Source: Pseudomonas sp. NBRC 111124 (GTDB lineage: Bacteria; Pseudomonadota; Gammaproteobacteria; Pseudomonadales; Pseudomonadaceae). Taken from it: a DNA stretch of 64,000 nucleotides. Made by a program: the position numbers and the translations under genes. Below are positions 26,927-36,704 of this stretch, one piece after another; positions within the stretch are counted from its first letter, which is position 1; each line of letters begins with the position of its first letter. Below the pieces are notes generated by a model. It did no database searches. It saw nothing but the letters and a program-made list of their open reading frames with translations, and had not been told where the DNA came from. The stretch covers positions 62,001 through 126,000 of the forward strand of contig NZ_BCBA01000033.1 in the NCBI RefSeq assembly GCF_001320245.1, in the 5' to 3' direction.

Positions 26927-28183
26927 ATGCTATTTCGTAAGGAAGCACTGCAATCAGGGGCACGCAACGACCTGGGTAGCGTGATATTGCTATCGCCACC
27001 GTCCTTGCGCATCGCCAGCGCCTGCGCAGTGCTGTTCTGCATCGCCGTAAGCCTGTTCATCACCTTTGCCAGCTACACGCGGCGTGAGGCCGTTAGCGGT
27101 GTGCTGGTGCCCGAGGCCGGGGTAATCAAGGTGTTCGCCCCGCAGGTTGGGGTGGTGCAGGACCTGCAAGTCAGCGATGGCGAGCAGGTAAGGGCGGGGC
27201 AGGCCCTGTTGACCCTGGTCAGCGACACCCGCAACGGTGAGGCGGCTGCGAACCAGGATGCCATCAGCCGGTTGCTTGCCCGGCGCAACAACAGCCTGGC
27301 CGACGAAATTGACGAAACCCGGGTGCTTCATCAGCAGGAACGTGACGGCAAGAGCCGCCGCCTCGGCATGTTGCAGGGCGAACAGGAAAAGGTCGCCGCG
27401 CAGATTGCCCTGACCCGCCAGCGCCTGGCCTTGGCCCAGGGGATTGCCGAGCGCTACGCCGAGCTGCAGCGTCAGGACTTCGTTTCCCGTGACCTGCTCC
27501 AGGCCCGCCAGGATGCGGTGCTGGAAATGCGCCTTCGCGCCGAGGAACTGAACCGCTCGCTGTTGGCCCTGCGCAACGAGAGTGCCGCGTTGCGCGCCGA
27601 ACTTGCCGAACTGCCCTACAAGCAGACCAAGCAGATGGCAGAACTGCAGCGCCGGTTGCTGGAGAGCCAGAGCAGCCTGCTGGAAAGCGAGCTCAAGCGC
27701 CAGGTGATGCTCACCGCCCCGGTGGCAGGGGAGGTGGCGGCGCTAGGGGTGGTCAACGGGGCGCGCGCCGATACGGGTCGCCCGCTGCTCAGCCTGGTAC
27801 CGCAGGACAGCAACCTGTACGCGGAACTCTATGTGCCCAGTCGTTCGGCCGGCTTCGTGCGGCCAGGGAATACCGTGCTGCTGCGCTACCAGGCTTTCCC
27901 CTATCAGCATTTCGGCCTGGCCCGCGGTACCGTGGCTTCGGTCTCGCGCAGTGCCATGCCGGCTGACGAGGTCATGAGCGTTGGCGTGCCCTCCGAGGCG
28001 TTGCGCGAACAAGGGCCGCTGTACCGGGTCAAGGTCACGCTGGAGCGACAAAGCCTGTTTGCCCGCGGCGGTGAAGAACACCTGCGCTCCGGCATGCAGT
28101 TGGATGCGGACATCATGCTGGAGAAGCTGCCGCTCTACGAATGGCTGCTCGAGCCCCTGCGCGGCATAGGAAAACGCCTGTGA
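26927..28183 (+). CDS. Periplasmic adaptor (HlyD/CvaA-type) of the peptide exporter
   Basis: This 418-residue membrane-fusion protein has one inner-membrane helix (about residues 29-48). A biotinyl-lipoyl half-motif region follows (GVIKVFAPQVGVVQDLQVSDGEQ is its pattern, about residues 65-88), then a long helical hairpin with coiled-coil repeats (about residues 110-250). The second lipoyl half is near VAGEVAALGVVNG, and a beta-barrel domain ends the protein. In type I secretion such a protein bridges the ABC pump and the TolC channel. Its stop overlaps the ABC gene start, which shows one operon. Confidence 0.92.
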   Translation: MLFRKEALQSGARNDLGSVILLSPPSLRIASACAVLFCIAVSLFITFASYTRREAVSGVLVPEAGVIKVFAPQVGVVQDLQVSDGEQVRAGQALLTLVSDTRNGEAAANQDAISRLLARRNNSLADEIDETRVLHQQERDGKSRRLGMLQGEQEKVAAQIALTRQRLALAQGIAERYAELQRQDFVSRDLLQARQDAVLEMRLRAEELNRSLLALRNESAALRAELAELPYKQTKQMAELQRRLLESQSSLLESELKRQVMLTAPVAGEVAALGVVNGARADTGRPLLSLVPQDSNLYAELYVPSRSAGFVRPGNTVLLRYQAFPYQHFGLARGTVASVSRSAMPADEVMSVGVPSEALREQGPLYRVKVTLERQSLFARGGEEHLRSGMQLDADIMLEKLPLYEWLLEPLRGIGKRL

Positions 28184-30285
28184 GCCTTTACCATTCCTTG
28201 AGCTTCGGCATCGGCCGCAAGCTGCCTGTGATGCTGCAGGTCGAGGCCGCCGAATGTGGCCAGGCTTGTCTGGCGATGGTTGCCGCCTTTCATGGCCAGG
28301 TGCATGACATGCAGGGCCTGCGCCAGAGGCTCGCGCCTTCCATGAAGGGGGCCACGCTCAAACAATTGATGGCCATGGCCGGCCAGTTGGGCCTGGCCAC
28401 GCGGCCGCTGCGTCTGGAGCTGGAGGCACTGCCGCAATTGCGTCTGCCGTGCATTCTGCACTGGCAATTCAACCACTTCGTGGTGCTCAAGGAAGTCGGC
28501 CCGCGTGGCGTGGTCATCCATGATCCGGCGCGCGGGGTGCGCAAGCTTGGCCTTGAGGAGGTCTCCGGCGCCTTCACCGGTATCGCCCTTGAGCTGTGGC
28601 CACACAGCGATTTCCAGCCGGGTGAGGTGAAGACGCGGCTGTCCCTGCGCCGCTTGCTGGGCAGGGTCGAGGGCTTTGGCGGCGTGTTCGCCAAGGTACT
28701 GGCGCTGGGCCTGGCGCTGGAGCTGTGCACGATACTCGCGCCATTCTTCATACAGACAGTAATCGACAAAGTGCTGGTCAGCGCCGATCGCGACCTGCTG
28801 GCGGTGTTGGCCATCGGCTTCGGCCTGCTGCTGCTGGCACAGCAGGTGCTGTCGCTGGGCCGTTCATGGGCATTGATGTACCTGGGTACGCTGCTCGGCA
28901 GCCAGTGGCAGATCAATGTGTTCAACCACCTGGTGCGCCTGCCGGTGGCATTCTTCGAGCGGCGGCATCTGGGCGACATCATTTCTCGTTTTGGTTCGCT
29001 CAAGGCAATCCAGCGCACCCTCACCACATCGTTCATCGAAGCCATTCTCGACGGTCTGATGACCGCGGTCACCCTGATCCTGATGTTCCTCTACAGCCCG
29101 CCATTGGCGCTGATAGCGGTGGCTGCCATGGTGCTCTACGGGCTTGCGCGCTGGGCCTGGTTCGGGCCACTGCGACGGGCCAGCGAAGATGAACTGGTGC
29201 GAGCGGCGAGGCAGCAGAGCCATTTTCTCGAAACCATGCGCGGTGTACGCACGCTGAAACTGTTCGCACACCAAGAGCAGCGGGCGACGACCTGGAGCGG
29301 GCTGCTGGTCGACGAGATCAATGCCGGGTTGCGGCCGCAGAAGCTGCAGCTGCTGTACCGCACGTTCAACGGCCTGCTGTTTGGCATGGTGACCCTGCTG
29401 GTGATCTGGCTGGGCGCCCGGCAGGTGATGGACGGTGCGTTCAGCGCCGGCATGCTGATCGCCTTCAGTGCCTACAAGGACCAGTTCAACAGCCGCGTGT
29501 CAGGGTTGATCGACAAACTGGTCGACGTCGTGATGCTGCGCCTGCACGGTGAGCGCCTGGCCGACATTGTGCTGGAAGCCGCCGAACCGCAGTCGCGGTT
29601 GCTGCCGGAGACTGACACTGGGCCAGTGCCGCGGCTGGAAGTGCGTCAGCTGAGGTTCCGCTATTGCGCCTACGAACCTTGGGTGCTGGACGGTGTTTCA
29701 CTGGTGATAGAGCCGGGTGAGTCGCTGGCCATCGTCGGCCCGTCAGGTTGCGGCAAAAGCACGCTGCTGAACGTGATGCTGGGCATCCTGGCACCGGTCG
29801 AAGGGCAGTTGCTGCTCGATGGCGAACCGATCGACGCACGTTCGATAGACCGCCTGCGCCGGATCAGCGCCACGGTGCTCCAGGACGACGTGCTGTTCGC
29901 CGGTTCCATCGCCGACAACATCAGCTTCTTCGCCAATGACGCCGACCCAGCCTGGATCGAGCAGTGTGCACGCCTGGCTGCCGTACATGACGACATCGCA
30001 CGCATGCCGATGGCCTACAACACGCTGGTCGGCGACATGGGGGCAGTGCTCTCCGGCGGACAGAAGCAGCGCATCCTGCTGGCCCGGGCGCTGTACCGGC
30101 GCCCGAAACTGCTGTTTCTCGACGAAGCCACCAGCCACCTGGACATCCAGCGCGAGGCGGCAGTCAACCAGGCACTGGAAGCGCTGCACATCACCCGCGT
30201 GATCGTCGCCCATCGGCCGGATACCATCCGCTCGGCCCAGCGGGTGGTTGCGCTGCTCGACGGGCGGGTGACGGGCGCATCATGA
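28180..30285 (+). CDS. C39-peptidase ABC transporter, GG-peptide exporter/processor
   Basis: This 701-residue protein joins a leader peptidase, a membrane domain and an ATPase. The C39 domain (residues 1-~145) has all expected catalytic residues: Gln20 and Cys26 in MLQVEAAECGQACLAM, His99 in HWQFNHFVVL and Asp115 in IHDPARG. Membrane helices cover about residues 165-440. The ATPase has Walker A GPSGCGKST (~520), signature LSGGQKQR (~624) and Walker B LLFLDEATSHLD (~645). It should cut after the double glycine and export the peptide. GTG 28180 overlaps the adaptor stop; the longer frame upstream lies inside the adaptor gene. Confidence 0.93.
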   Translation: MSLYHSLSFGIGRKLPVMLQVEAAECGQACLAMVAAFHGQVHDMQGLRQRLAPSMKGATLKQLMAMAGQLGLATRPLRLELEALPQLRLPCILHWQFNHFVVLKEVGPRGVVIHDPARGVRKLGLEEVSGAFTGIALELWPHSDFQPGEVKTRLSLRRLLGRVEGFGGVFAKVLALGLALELCTILAPFFIQTVIDKVLVSADRDLLAVLAIGFGLLLLAQQVLSLGRSWALMYLGTLLGSQWQINVFNHLVRLPVAFFERRHLGDIISRFGSLKAIQRTLTTSFIEAILDGLMTAVTLILMFLYSPPLALIAVAAMVLYGLARWAWFGPLRRASEDELVRAARQQSHFLETMRGVRTLKLFAHQEQRATTWSGLLVDEINAGLRPQKLQLLYRTFNGLLFGMVTLLVIWLGARQVMDGAFSAGMLIAFSAYKDQFNSRVSGLIDKLVDVVMLRLHGERLADIVLEAAEPQSRLLPETDTGPVPRLEVRQLRFRYCAYEPWVLDGVSLVIEPGESLAIVGPSGCGKSTLLNVMLGILAPVEGQLLLDGEPIDARSIDRLRRISATVLQDDVLFAGSIADNISFFANDADPAWIEQCARLAAVHDDIARMPMAYNTLVGDMGAVLSGGQKQRILLARALYRRPKLLFLDEATSHLDIQREAAVNQALEALHITRVIVAHRPDTIRSAQRVVALLDGRVTGAS

Positions 30286-31637
30286 AGCGCCGCGCAGTGT
30301 TGGCCATGGTGCTTTGCCTGGCCGGCCTTCAGGGGCAGGCGGCGCAGCCTTTGCAGGCTTGCCCCGGGCCATTGCCTGGCGACCAGCCGCTGGCCTTGTC
30401 CCGTGCCGTGGCCATGGCTCTGTGCGCTGACCCCGAGCTGCAGGCAGCCTGGCGTACGCAGTTGAGCAGCCAGGCCAGCATGGAGGCCGAACGCTCGGCC
30501 TACTGGCCAACCCTGCAGGGGCAGGCAAACAGCGGCAGGGCCAACCGCCGGACGCGCTATGACGGTTTTCCCGAAGCCGACTCCAGCCTGAATGCCCGGA
30601 CCAGCGGCTATGGGTTGAGCCTCAACTGGGTGCTGTACGACTTTGGCCTGCGCGCGGCCAGGGTGGAAAGCGCCCGCCAGTTGCTCAATGCGGCCAGCAG
30701 CAGCCGGTTGGAAAAGATCCAGCAGGTGGTTCTCGGCACCAGCAAGGCGTTCTACCAGGTGCAGGCCAGCAGCGCACTGCTCGAGGCCCGGCGCAGCATC
30801 GAGGCGCTGGCCGCCGACAGCTTGCGCGTGACCATCGCCAAGCACCAAGCCGGGGCAGGGGAGCGCGCCGACCGCCTGCAGGCACAGACCACCTTCGAGC
30901 AGGCGCAACTGGAGCGGGTGTTGGCCGAGGGCGACCTGGCCATTGCCAGTGGTGCGCTGGCCAGTGCCTTGAACCTGTCGCCTTCCGCACCACTGCGCCT
31001 GGAGGCGCTGGACGAGCCGCAAGGTCAGGAAGCAGGCTTCATGCAAAGCGTCGATGCGTTGATGGAGCAGGCCCGGCAGGCTCATCCTTCGGTGGACAGC
31101 GCTCGCGCCCAATGGGCCTCCAGCCTGGCCAAGGCCGAGGCGGAGCGGGCCCAAGGGCGGCCGACGATCTCGCTGTACAGCGACTACCGGCATGAGGATA
31201 CGCCGGTCGAGCAGGTGGCCTCGCGGCAGCAGATCGAAACCTGGACCGTGGGCGTGCAGGTCAGCGTGCCGATCTTCGATGGCTTTCTAGCTCGCCGCCG
31301 GGCCCGGGCGGCCGAGGCGGAAGCGGCGGCGCGGGAGCAGGACCTGTACGGTGCGCAGCGTGCCATCGCGCTAAGCGTCTGGCGCAGCCGCCAGTCCCTC
31401 GAGGCGCGTACGCAGGCGCTGGTCATCAGCCGCCGGCTGGTCGCCAGTGCCAGTCAGTCGCACCGGGTGGCGCTGGGGCGGTACAAGGCCGGGGTCGGTA
31501 GCATCATCGAGCTGCTGAACGCCCAGAACGAACTGGCCAACGCGCAGCAGCGACGGGTCGCGTCGGTGGTCGACTGGTACACAGCGCGCCTGCAACTGGC
31601 CGCTGATCTCGGCCAACTGAACGGCGCCGAGCACTAG
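30282..31637 (+). CDS. TolC-family outer-membrane channel of the peptide exporter
   Basis: This 451-residue outer-membrane efflux protein has a signal peptide (about residues 1-21, ending QGQAAQ). Two repeated OEP halves follow, with LSRAVAMALCADPELQAAW at the first half and ending with the second-half pattern GRYKAGVGSIIELLNAQNELANAQ. The helical alpha-barrel segments are rich in Ala, Gln and Glu. The start overlaps the ABC gene stop by four bases (ATGA), so all three exporter parts are translationally coupled. This makes the locus self-sufficient for export. It converges with the next gene after 10 bases. Confidence 0.9.
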   Translation: MKRRAVLAMVLCLAGLQGQAAQPLQACPGPLPGDQPLALSRAVAMALCADPELQAAWRTQLSSQASMEAERSAYWPTLQGQANSGRANRRTRYDGFPEADSSLNARTSGYGLSLNWVLYDFGLRAARVESARQLLNAASSSRLEKIQQVVLGTSKAFYQVQASSALLEARRSIEALAADSLRVTIAKHQAGAGERADRLQAQTTFEQAQLERVLAEGDLAIASGALASALNLSPSAPLRLEALDEPQGQEAGFMQSVDALMEQARQAHPSVDSARAQWASSLAKAEAERAQGRPTISLYSDYRHEDTPVEQVASRQQIETWTVGVQVSVPIFDGFLARRRARAAEAEAAAREQDLYGAQRAIALSVWRSRQSLEARTQALVISRRLVASASQSHRVALGRYKAGVGSIIELLNAQNELANAQQRRVASVVDWYTARLQLAADLGQLNGAEH

Positions 31638-31647
31638 CGAACGCCGT

Positions 31648-32607
31648 TTATTCCGCCCAGGCCGGGTCGCCGGTGAACACCACGGTGATCCAGCGATCCG
31701 GGCCTTCGCCGCCGACAGCCTCACCGACCTCGTCACGCAAGGCATCCCACTCAGCGATCGAGCGTGGCCGCATGTCCGCTGGCACGATGAAATAGAGTTC
31801 GATTTCGCGTGAGCGCCCGACCTTGGCCACGTAGGCCTTGTAGGACTTCAAGCCGTGCTTGGCGACGAACTGTCGTGCAACGGTGTCGACGTGCAGCTTG
31901 AGGTCGCCGGGTGTCACCAGGAATATCTCCGACAGTGCCTGACGCACCACCGACAGTGGCAACGGGATGATCACCAGGCAGACCAATGCCAGTACCGCCG
32001 GGTCGATGTACGGCGATACCCACTCCCATCGCGTGCCTTGCACCGCGTAGCCGAAGCAGAAGGCGATCAGCAGGGCGGCGGTGATGCTGGCCGACATCAC
32101 CCAACCCTTGACGTCCATGCGCACAAAGTCCGACTTCAGCTTGCGGTTGGCGCGGTCCTCGATCACCGCGATGGTCGCGCAGGCGATCACGGTCAGCAGC
32201 GCGTAGACCATGGCGATGCCGAACTCCAGGTGTCGCCCGCCTTGCAGCAGGCTGCTGACAGCGTTGATCAACGCGTAGATGGCAACGCCGCTGAGCAGGA
32301 TGCCATTGAGTGCCAGGACCATCGGTTCCAGGTGCCAGAAGCCCATGGTGAAGCGCTCACGCAGCTTGCGCGAGAGTTGCAGGCTGGTGGCATGCGAAGT
32401 GATCAGCTTGACCACTACCAGCGACAGGCCGCTCATGCTGGCGTCAACCAGCGAGTAGACGCCGTCGAAGACGATCGAGAACGAGCCGGAGGCCAGGCCG
32501 AAGCCGATGCCGATGGTGGCGATGAACAGCGTGACGGCGATTGAGGTGCGTAACAGGCCCTGTTCGCTGGTTATATCGAAAAATGAACTTCGGGTTGCGG
32601 TTTGCAT
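31648..32607 (-). CDS. Cation diffusion facilitator family transporter
   Basis: This 319-residue membrane protein resembles CDF (ZnT/FieF) efflux proteins. It has six hydrophobic helices in residues ~20-230 and a cytoplasmic C-terminal domain with SYKAYVAKVGRSREIELYF. The metal-site region of helix 2 reads SIVFDGVYSLVDASMS, with the two Asp of the family, but the His often found in zinc members is absent in helix 5, so the substrate is open. The ATG at 32607 is chosen because the longer frame runs through the REP element upstream. Confidence 0.78.
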   Translation of the reverse strand: MQTATRSSFFDITSEQGLLRTSIAVTLFIATIGIGFGLASGSFSIVFDGVYSLVDASMSGLSLVVVKLITSHATSLQLSRKLRERFTMGFWHLEPMVLALNGILLSGVAIYALINAVSSLLQGGRHLEFGIAMVYALLTVIACATIAVIEDRANRKLKSDFVRMDVKGWVMSASITAALLIAFCFGYAVQGTRWEWVSPYIDPAVLALVCLVIIPLPLSVVRQALSEIFLVTPGDLKLHVDTVARQFVAKHGLKSYKAYVAKVGRSREIELYFIVPADMRPRSIAEWDALRDEVGEAVGGEGPDRWITVVFTGDPAWAE

Positions 32608-32651
32608 GTGTTGTGCTCGGTAAATAGCGATGTTGCTGTGTTGTCTGTGTT

Positions 32652-32745
32652 GGCCTCTTCGCGGGCGCGCCCGCTCCCACAGGAATATCACAAGCCTTGA
32701 GGGCTGCGCTGTACCTGTGGGAGCGGGCATGCCCGCGAAGAGGCC
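32652..32745. repeat. REP inverted pair, CDF gene-chemoreceptor gap
   Basis: Two facing 32-base REP units lie at 32652-32683 and 32714-32745. Both carry GCCCGCTCCCACAGG or its complement; the inner loops differ (GCGC against ATGC). The spacer is 30 bases, as in the yebC-ruvC pair. Confidence 0.9.
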
Positions 32746-32753
32746 CTTACAGG

Positions 32754-34820
32754 CTAGACGCGGAACTGTTCCATCAATGCCTGCTGTTGGTTGGCCAGGC
32801 GATTGAGCGCCTGGCTGATGCGCGCCGATTCGTCGGCCTGGCCCGACAGCGACTCAGTCACGTCGCGAATCCCGGCCACGTTGCGGTTCACTTCCTCGGC
32901 CACCGCACTTTGCTCCTCGGCCGCCGAGGCAATCTGCAGGTTCATGTCGCTGATCACCGCCACGGCCTCGCCGATGCGCTCCAGCGCAGGCAGTGCCTGC
33001 TCCATGCGGGTGGCGCTGGCCTGGGCCTGGCGCTGGCCTTCGTGCATGGCACCGACCACGTCCTGGGTGCCTTGCTGCAGGCCTTCGATCACCTGGCGAA
33101 TCTCTTCCACCGACACCTGGGTGCGCTGGGCCAGGCTGCGTACTTCGTCGGCGACCACGGCAAACCCACGCCCGGCTTCGCCTGCGCGTGCGGCTTCGAT
33201 GGCGGCGTTGAGGGCCAGCAGGTTGGTCTGCTCGGCAATCGCGCGGATCACCTCGAGGACCGAGCCGATCTGCTCGCTTCGGTGCTCCAGTGCACGGGCT
33301 TCATCCATGGCGGTGTTCATGCCGGTTGCCAGCTGGTCGATGGTCTGGCGTGTGCTGGCGATCAGTTGCAGGCCCTCCCGGCTGGCCTGATCGGCGCCAC
33401 GTGCGGCCTGGGCCGCCTGTGCGGCGTTGTGCGCGACATCCTGGGCGGTGGCACTCATTTCGTTGGCGGCGGTGGCGACCTGTTCGATTTCCCGCTGCTG
33501 TTGCTGCATGCCATTGCTGGTCTGGCTGGCGATGGCGGCGGACTGGTCGGCGGTGCCACGGGCTTCGAGCAGTGAGCCTTTGACCTGAGCGATCACCGGC
33601 TGCAGCTTGTCGAGGAAGCGATTGAACCAGCCTGTCAGCTGGCCAAGTTCATCCTCGCGGGCGTAGTCCAGGCGACGGGTCAGGTCACCTTCGCCGCTGG
33701 CGATGTCTTTCAGGCGGGCAGCCACGGCGAGGATCGGCCGGGTAACGCCACGGGCAGTCAGCCAGACCAGCAGCAGGCCGATGATTGCGGCGCCCAGGCC
33801 GATCAGCAGGCTGGTCAGGTTGGCGCTCTGGTTGTGGCTGTCCAGGCGCTGGTTGAGGGCCACGGCTGGCGCTTGCAGCACGGCTTCAGGCAGTTCCAGC
33901 TGTACGTGCCAGGGGCTGGCTTCAGGAATAGGCGCGAACGGCCGGGTTACACGCAGCAGGCCCTGATCCACTTCCTTGTCCAAGGGCTGGCCCAGCTTGC
34001 TGGCGTCGCGACTGTGCCCGGCGAGCAGGCCGGCAGCGCTGACGATACTGACCTGGCCCTGGCCGTCGAAGAGTTCCTTGCGGCCATCCAGGCTCAGCTG
34101 CTGCAGGTTGTCCAGGCTGATGTCCAGGCCAACCACGCCGACGACCTTGCCGTTTTCCAGCAAGGGCAGGGCGATACTGGTCATCAGCACCTGGTGACCG
34201 TTGACCTCATCAAGGTAGGGCTCGAGTACACAGGCCTTGGCGGTTTCCTGCGGGCAGGTCAGCCAGCGGTTCTTGGCCAGGCCATTGGTGCCGGGGCTGT
34301 TGTCGCCCAGCATCGATTCAGGCATCGCCTCCAGCTCGAGGGAGCCTGGGCGGGGTTGTGACCAGTACAGCGAGAAACGTCCGCTTTCATTGCTACCGCT
34401 GGTCTCTTGGCCAACGAACTGATTGTCCTGGTGGTCCAGTGCGTTGGGCTGGAACACCAGGTACAGGCCGATCACGTCCGGGTTGCCGGCCAGGCTGGCG
34501 TGAGCCTGACGGGTCAGTTCGGCGCGCAAGTCGCTGCCGCCCTTGGTCTTGAGCACCTGTACCAGGCGGGCAAAGCCGTTGCCGTACTGGTAGGCGTCCA
34601 TGAAGTAACGCTGGATGCGTAACGCCTGCGTTTCGGCGTGGGCCTGAAGGCGCAGGCGTGCACTGTGTTCAAGCATTTCCGTGCTGGCCTGGTTGACCAG
34701 CGCCGCGCTACGCCGCGACTGGGTCAGTGAGCTGGTGACCAGCAGGGCGACGATGGCCAGCAGGCACAGGCCGGTGAGCAGGGTGATCTTCCATTGGATG
34801 GAGAGGCGACGCAGCGGCAT
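32754..34820 (-). CDS. mcpU: Methyl-accepting chemoreceptor, McpU-like
   Basis: This 688-residue chemoreceptor has a first membrane helix at about residues 13-32, and then a ~300-residue periplasmic sensor of dCache type. Supporting patches include [14 protein letters not shown] and [14 protein letters not shown]. The second helix is near 345-362 and is followed by HAMP ([20 protein letters not shown]). The signalling hairpin tip is [20 protein letters not shown]. It lies next to a PuuP-like putrescine importer, and P. putida McpU, which binds polyamines, is an established member of this type. The symbol rests on that context and on recalled synteny. The start lies 66 bases beyond the transporter stop, in the same direction. 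Confidence 0.8.
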   Translation of the reverse strand: MPLRRLSIQWKITLLTGLCLLAIVALLVTSSLTQSRRSAALVNQASTEMLEHSARLRLQAHAETQALRIQRYFMDAYQYGNGFARLVQVLKTKGGSDLRAELTRQAHASLAGNPDVIGLYLVFQPNALDHQDNQFVGQETSGSNESGRFSLYWSQPRPGSLELEAMPESMLGDNSPGTNGLAKNRWLTCPQETAKACVLEPYLDEVNGHQVLMTSIALPLLENGKVVGVVGLDISLDNLQQLSLDGRKELFDGQGQVSIVSAAGLLAGHSRDASKLGQPLDKEVDQGLLRVTRPFAPIPEASPWHVQLELPEAVLQAPAVALNQRLDSHNQSANLTSLLIGLGAAIIGLLLVWLTARGVTRPILAVAARLKDIASGEGDLTRRLDYAREDELGQLTGWFNRFLDKLQPVIAQVKGSLLEARGTADQSAAIASQTSNGMQQQQREIEQVATAANEMSATAQDVAHNAAQAAQAARGADQASREGLQLIASTRQTIDQLATGMNTAMDEARALEHRSEQIGSVLEVIRAIAEQTNLLALNAAIEAARAGEAGRGFAVVADEVRSLAQRTQVSVEEIRQVIEGLQQGTQDVVGAMHEGQRQAQASATRMEQALPALERIGEAVAVISDMNLQIASAAEEQSAVAEEVNRNVAGIRDVTESLSGQADESARISQALNRLANQQQALMEQFRV

Positions 34821-34845
34821 GAGGACTTTCCTTCTCGTTCAACAA

Positions 34846-34873
34846 CAACGCCCGCGTTCAGGCGCGGGCGTTG
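34846..34873 (-). terminator. Hairpin between PuuP-like gene and chemoreceptor
   Basis: A perfect 11-bp stem pairs CAACGCCCGCG with CGCGGGCGTTG around a 6-base loop. It stands 13 bases after the transporter stop codon. The T tract is poor, so it may be a partial terminator. Confidence 0.65.
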
Positions 34874-34886
34874 TCGGAGGCTGGTG

Positions 34887-36239
34887 TCATTCAGCGACGT
34901 AGTTCGGTGGCGCGACCCGGAAGGCCTTGGTCAGCCAGGCCAGATGTAACAGCCCCGCCAATGCCCAGAGGCCGCCGAAGATCAACGAATGCTCGTTGAG
35001 GTCAAGCCAGAGCTTGGCAATGATACAGAAGCCAAAGGTCGGCAATACCAGGTACTTCATCTTGTTCGCCAGCCCCTGACGATTACCCTCGCGCAGGTAG
35101 CAGTGAATGATCACCGACAGGTTGACGAAACTGAAGGCTACCAGCGCGCCGAAGTTGATGATCGAGGTGGCGGTGACCAGGTCGAAGAAGATCGCCGAGA
35201 GGGCGATCACGCCGACCACGGCAATGTTCACGATCGGGGTCTTGTAGCGCGGATGCAGGCGGGCGAACACGCCGCTCGGGATCACATTGTCGCGGCCCAT
35301 CACGTACAGCAGGCGCGACACGCTGGTCTGCGAAGCCAGGCCTGAGGCGATGGTATTGATCACGGTGCAGGCGATGAAGATCGACTGGAACAGCTTGCCA
35401 CCGACATACAGGGCAATTTCCGGCAGTGCTGCTTCCGGGTCATGGAAGCGCGCATTGGTCGGGAAATACGCCTGCATGAAGTACGACACCAGGATGAACA
35501 CCGCGCCGCCGATCAGGGCAGTGAGGAAGATCGCGCGTGGGATGGTTTTGCCCGGATCCTTGGTTTCTTCAGACAGGCAGGTGACCGCGTCGAAGCCCAG
35601 GAACGAGAAGCACAGGATGGTTGCGCCGGCAGCCAGGGCGCTGAGCTGCGTCTGCGAGTCGGCGAACGGCAGCAGGCTCCAGGTAGTCCCCAGCCCTTCG
35701 CCTTGGTCCAGGCCGCGTACGCAGAGGTAGATGAACACCGACATGATCATCAGCTGCACGACCACGAACAGCAGGTTGAAATGCGCGACCAGGTTGATAC
35801 TGCGCATGTTGATCAGGCTGATCAGGGTGACGAAGCCGGCCACCCACATCCAGGCCGGCACCTCAGGGAACATGGCCGAGAGGTAGAGCTTGGCCAGCAG
35901 CGCGTTGACCATCGGCAGCAAGAGGTAATCGAGCAGCGAAGACCAGCCGACCAGGAAGCCCACGTGCGGGTTGATGGCGCGCTGAGTGTAGGTGTAGGCA
36001 GAACCGGACTGCGGGAAGCGGCGCACCAGCGTGCCGTAACTCACAGCGGTGAACAGAACGCCGGCCAGGGCCAGCAGGTAGGCGCTGGGAACGTGGCCGG
36101 AAGTGATGCCGGACACGATGCCGAAAGTGTCGAACACGGTCATGGGCGTGAGGTACGCCAGGCCAATGATGACCACGTGCCAGAGGCGCAGGGATTTACG
36201 GAATTGGCCGTTGCCGGTGGCGTTGTGGTCATGCTGCAT
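34887..36239 (-). CDS. PuuP-like putrescine importer (APC family)
   Basis: This 450-residue amino acid/polyamine permease has about 12 membrane helices. Long stretches agree with E. coli PuuP as I remember it: [68 protein letters not shown] and [12 protein letters not shown]. This is much closer than the general APC pattern. It probably imports putrescine by proton symport. Its neighbour is a McpU-type receptor, which suggests joint sensing and uptake of polyamines. The upstream 465 bases are AT-rich and hold its promoter. Confidence 0.85.
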   Translation of the reverse strand: MQHDHNATGNGQFRKSLRLWHVVIIGLAYLTPMTVFDTFGIVSGITSGHVPSAYLLALAGVLFTAVSYGTLVRRFPQSGSAYTYTQRAINPHVGFLVGWSSLLDYLLLPMVNALLAKLYLSAMFPEVPAWMWVAGFVTLISLINMRSINLVAHFNLLFVVVQLMIMSVFIYLCVRGLDQGEGLGTTWSLLPFADSQTQLSALAAGATILCFSFLGFDAVTCLSEETKDPGKTIPRAIFLTALIGGAVFILVSYFMQAYFPTNARFHDPEAALPEIALYVGGKLFQSIFIACTVINTIASGLASQTSVSRLLYVMGRDNVIPSGVFARLHPRYKTPIVNIAVVGVIALSAIFFDLVTATSIINFGALVAFSFVNLSVIIHCYLREGNRQGLANKMKYLVLPTFGFCIIAKLWLDLNEHSLIFGGLWALAGLLHLAWLTKAFRVAPPNYVAE

Positions 36240-36704
36240 GCTGGTGTGGCTCCATGTTGTTCACCTTTTTGTTTGGAGCAGAGGTAGGCGCGTGCTAGGC
36301 GCCGGCGTCAGGCTGGCAGTGCCTTGGCGAGGAGGTTGAAGCGTGCGGGCAGGGGCATCCGAGCATCATGACGGCGCGACTTTTTCTTCTTCGTGGATCG
36401 GGCGCTGGGCAGGTGGTGAAAATAAAAAACGATTGGTAGGGAGGCGTCAAGTTAAACATGACAAGATGTTGCGAAATTGAAATATTTATCGGGTAAACGG
36501 CCTGAATGTTCGGTTTTTGCGCGTTTTTTTGCGGTTTCGATCGACTTGGATGTTCGTAAAAATTAACGATTGTCGGACATTTCCTTAATCCATTCTTCTG
36601 CCCAAGGCGTGCTCAACACGCTGCCGCGTCGATGATATCCTTTTGCATCCCTTGCAGCCGATTGGCTGTGAATCCGCCCATATGGACATCGATCGGTTCT
36701 ATTC
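36240..36704. other. 465-bp divergent intergenic region (puuP-like / ydgA-like)
   Basis: No gene is seen. The part at about 36420-36570 is clearly AT-rich against the background and contains AAAAAACGATTGG and AAATTAACGATTG, two similar 13-mers about 130 bases apart that could be operator half-sites. Promoters for both flanking genes must lie here, but none matches consensus well enough to place. Confidence 0.5.
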
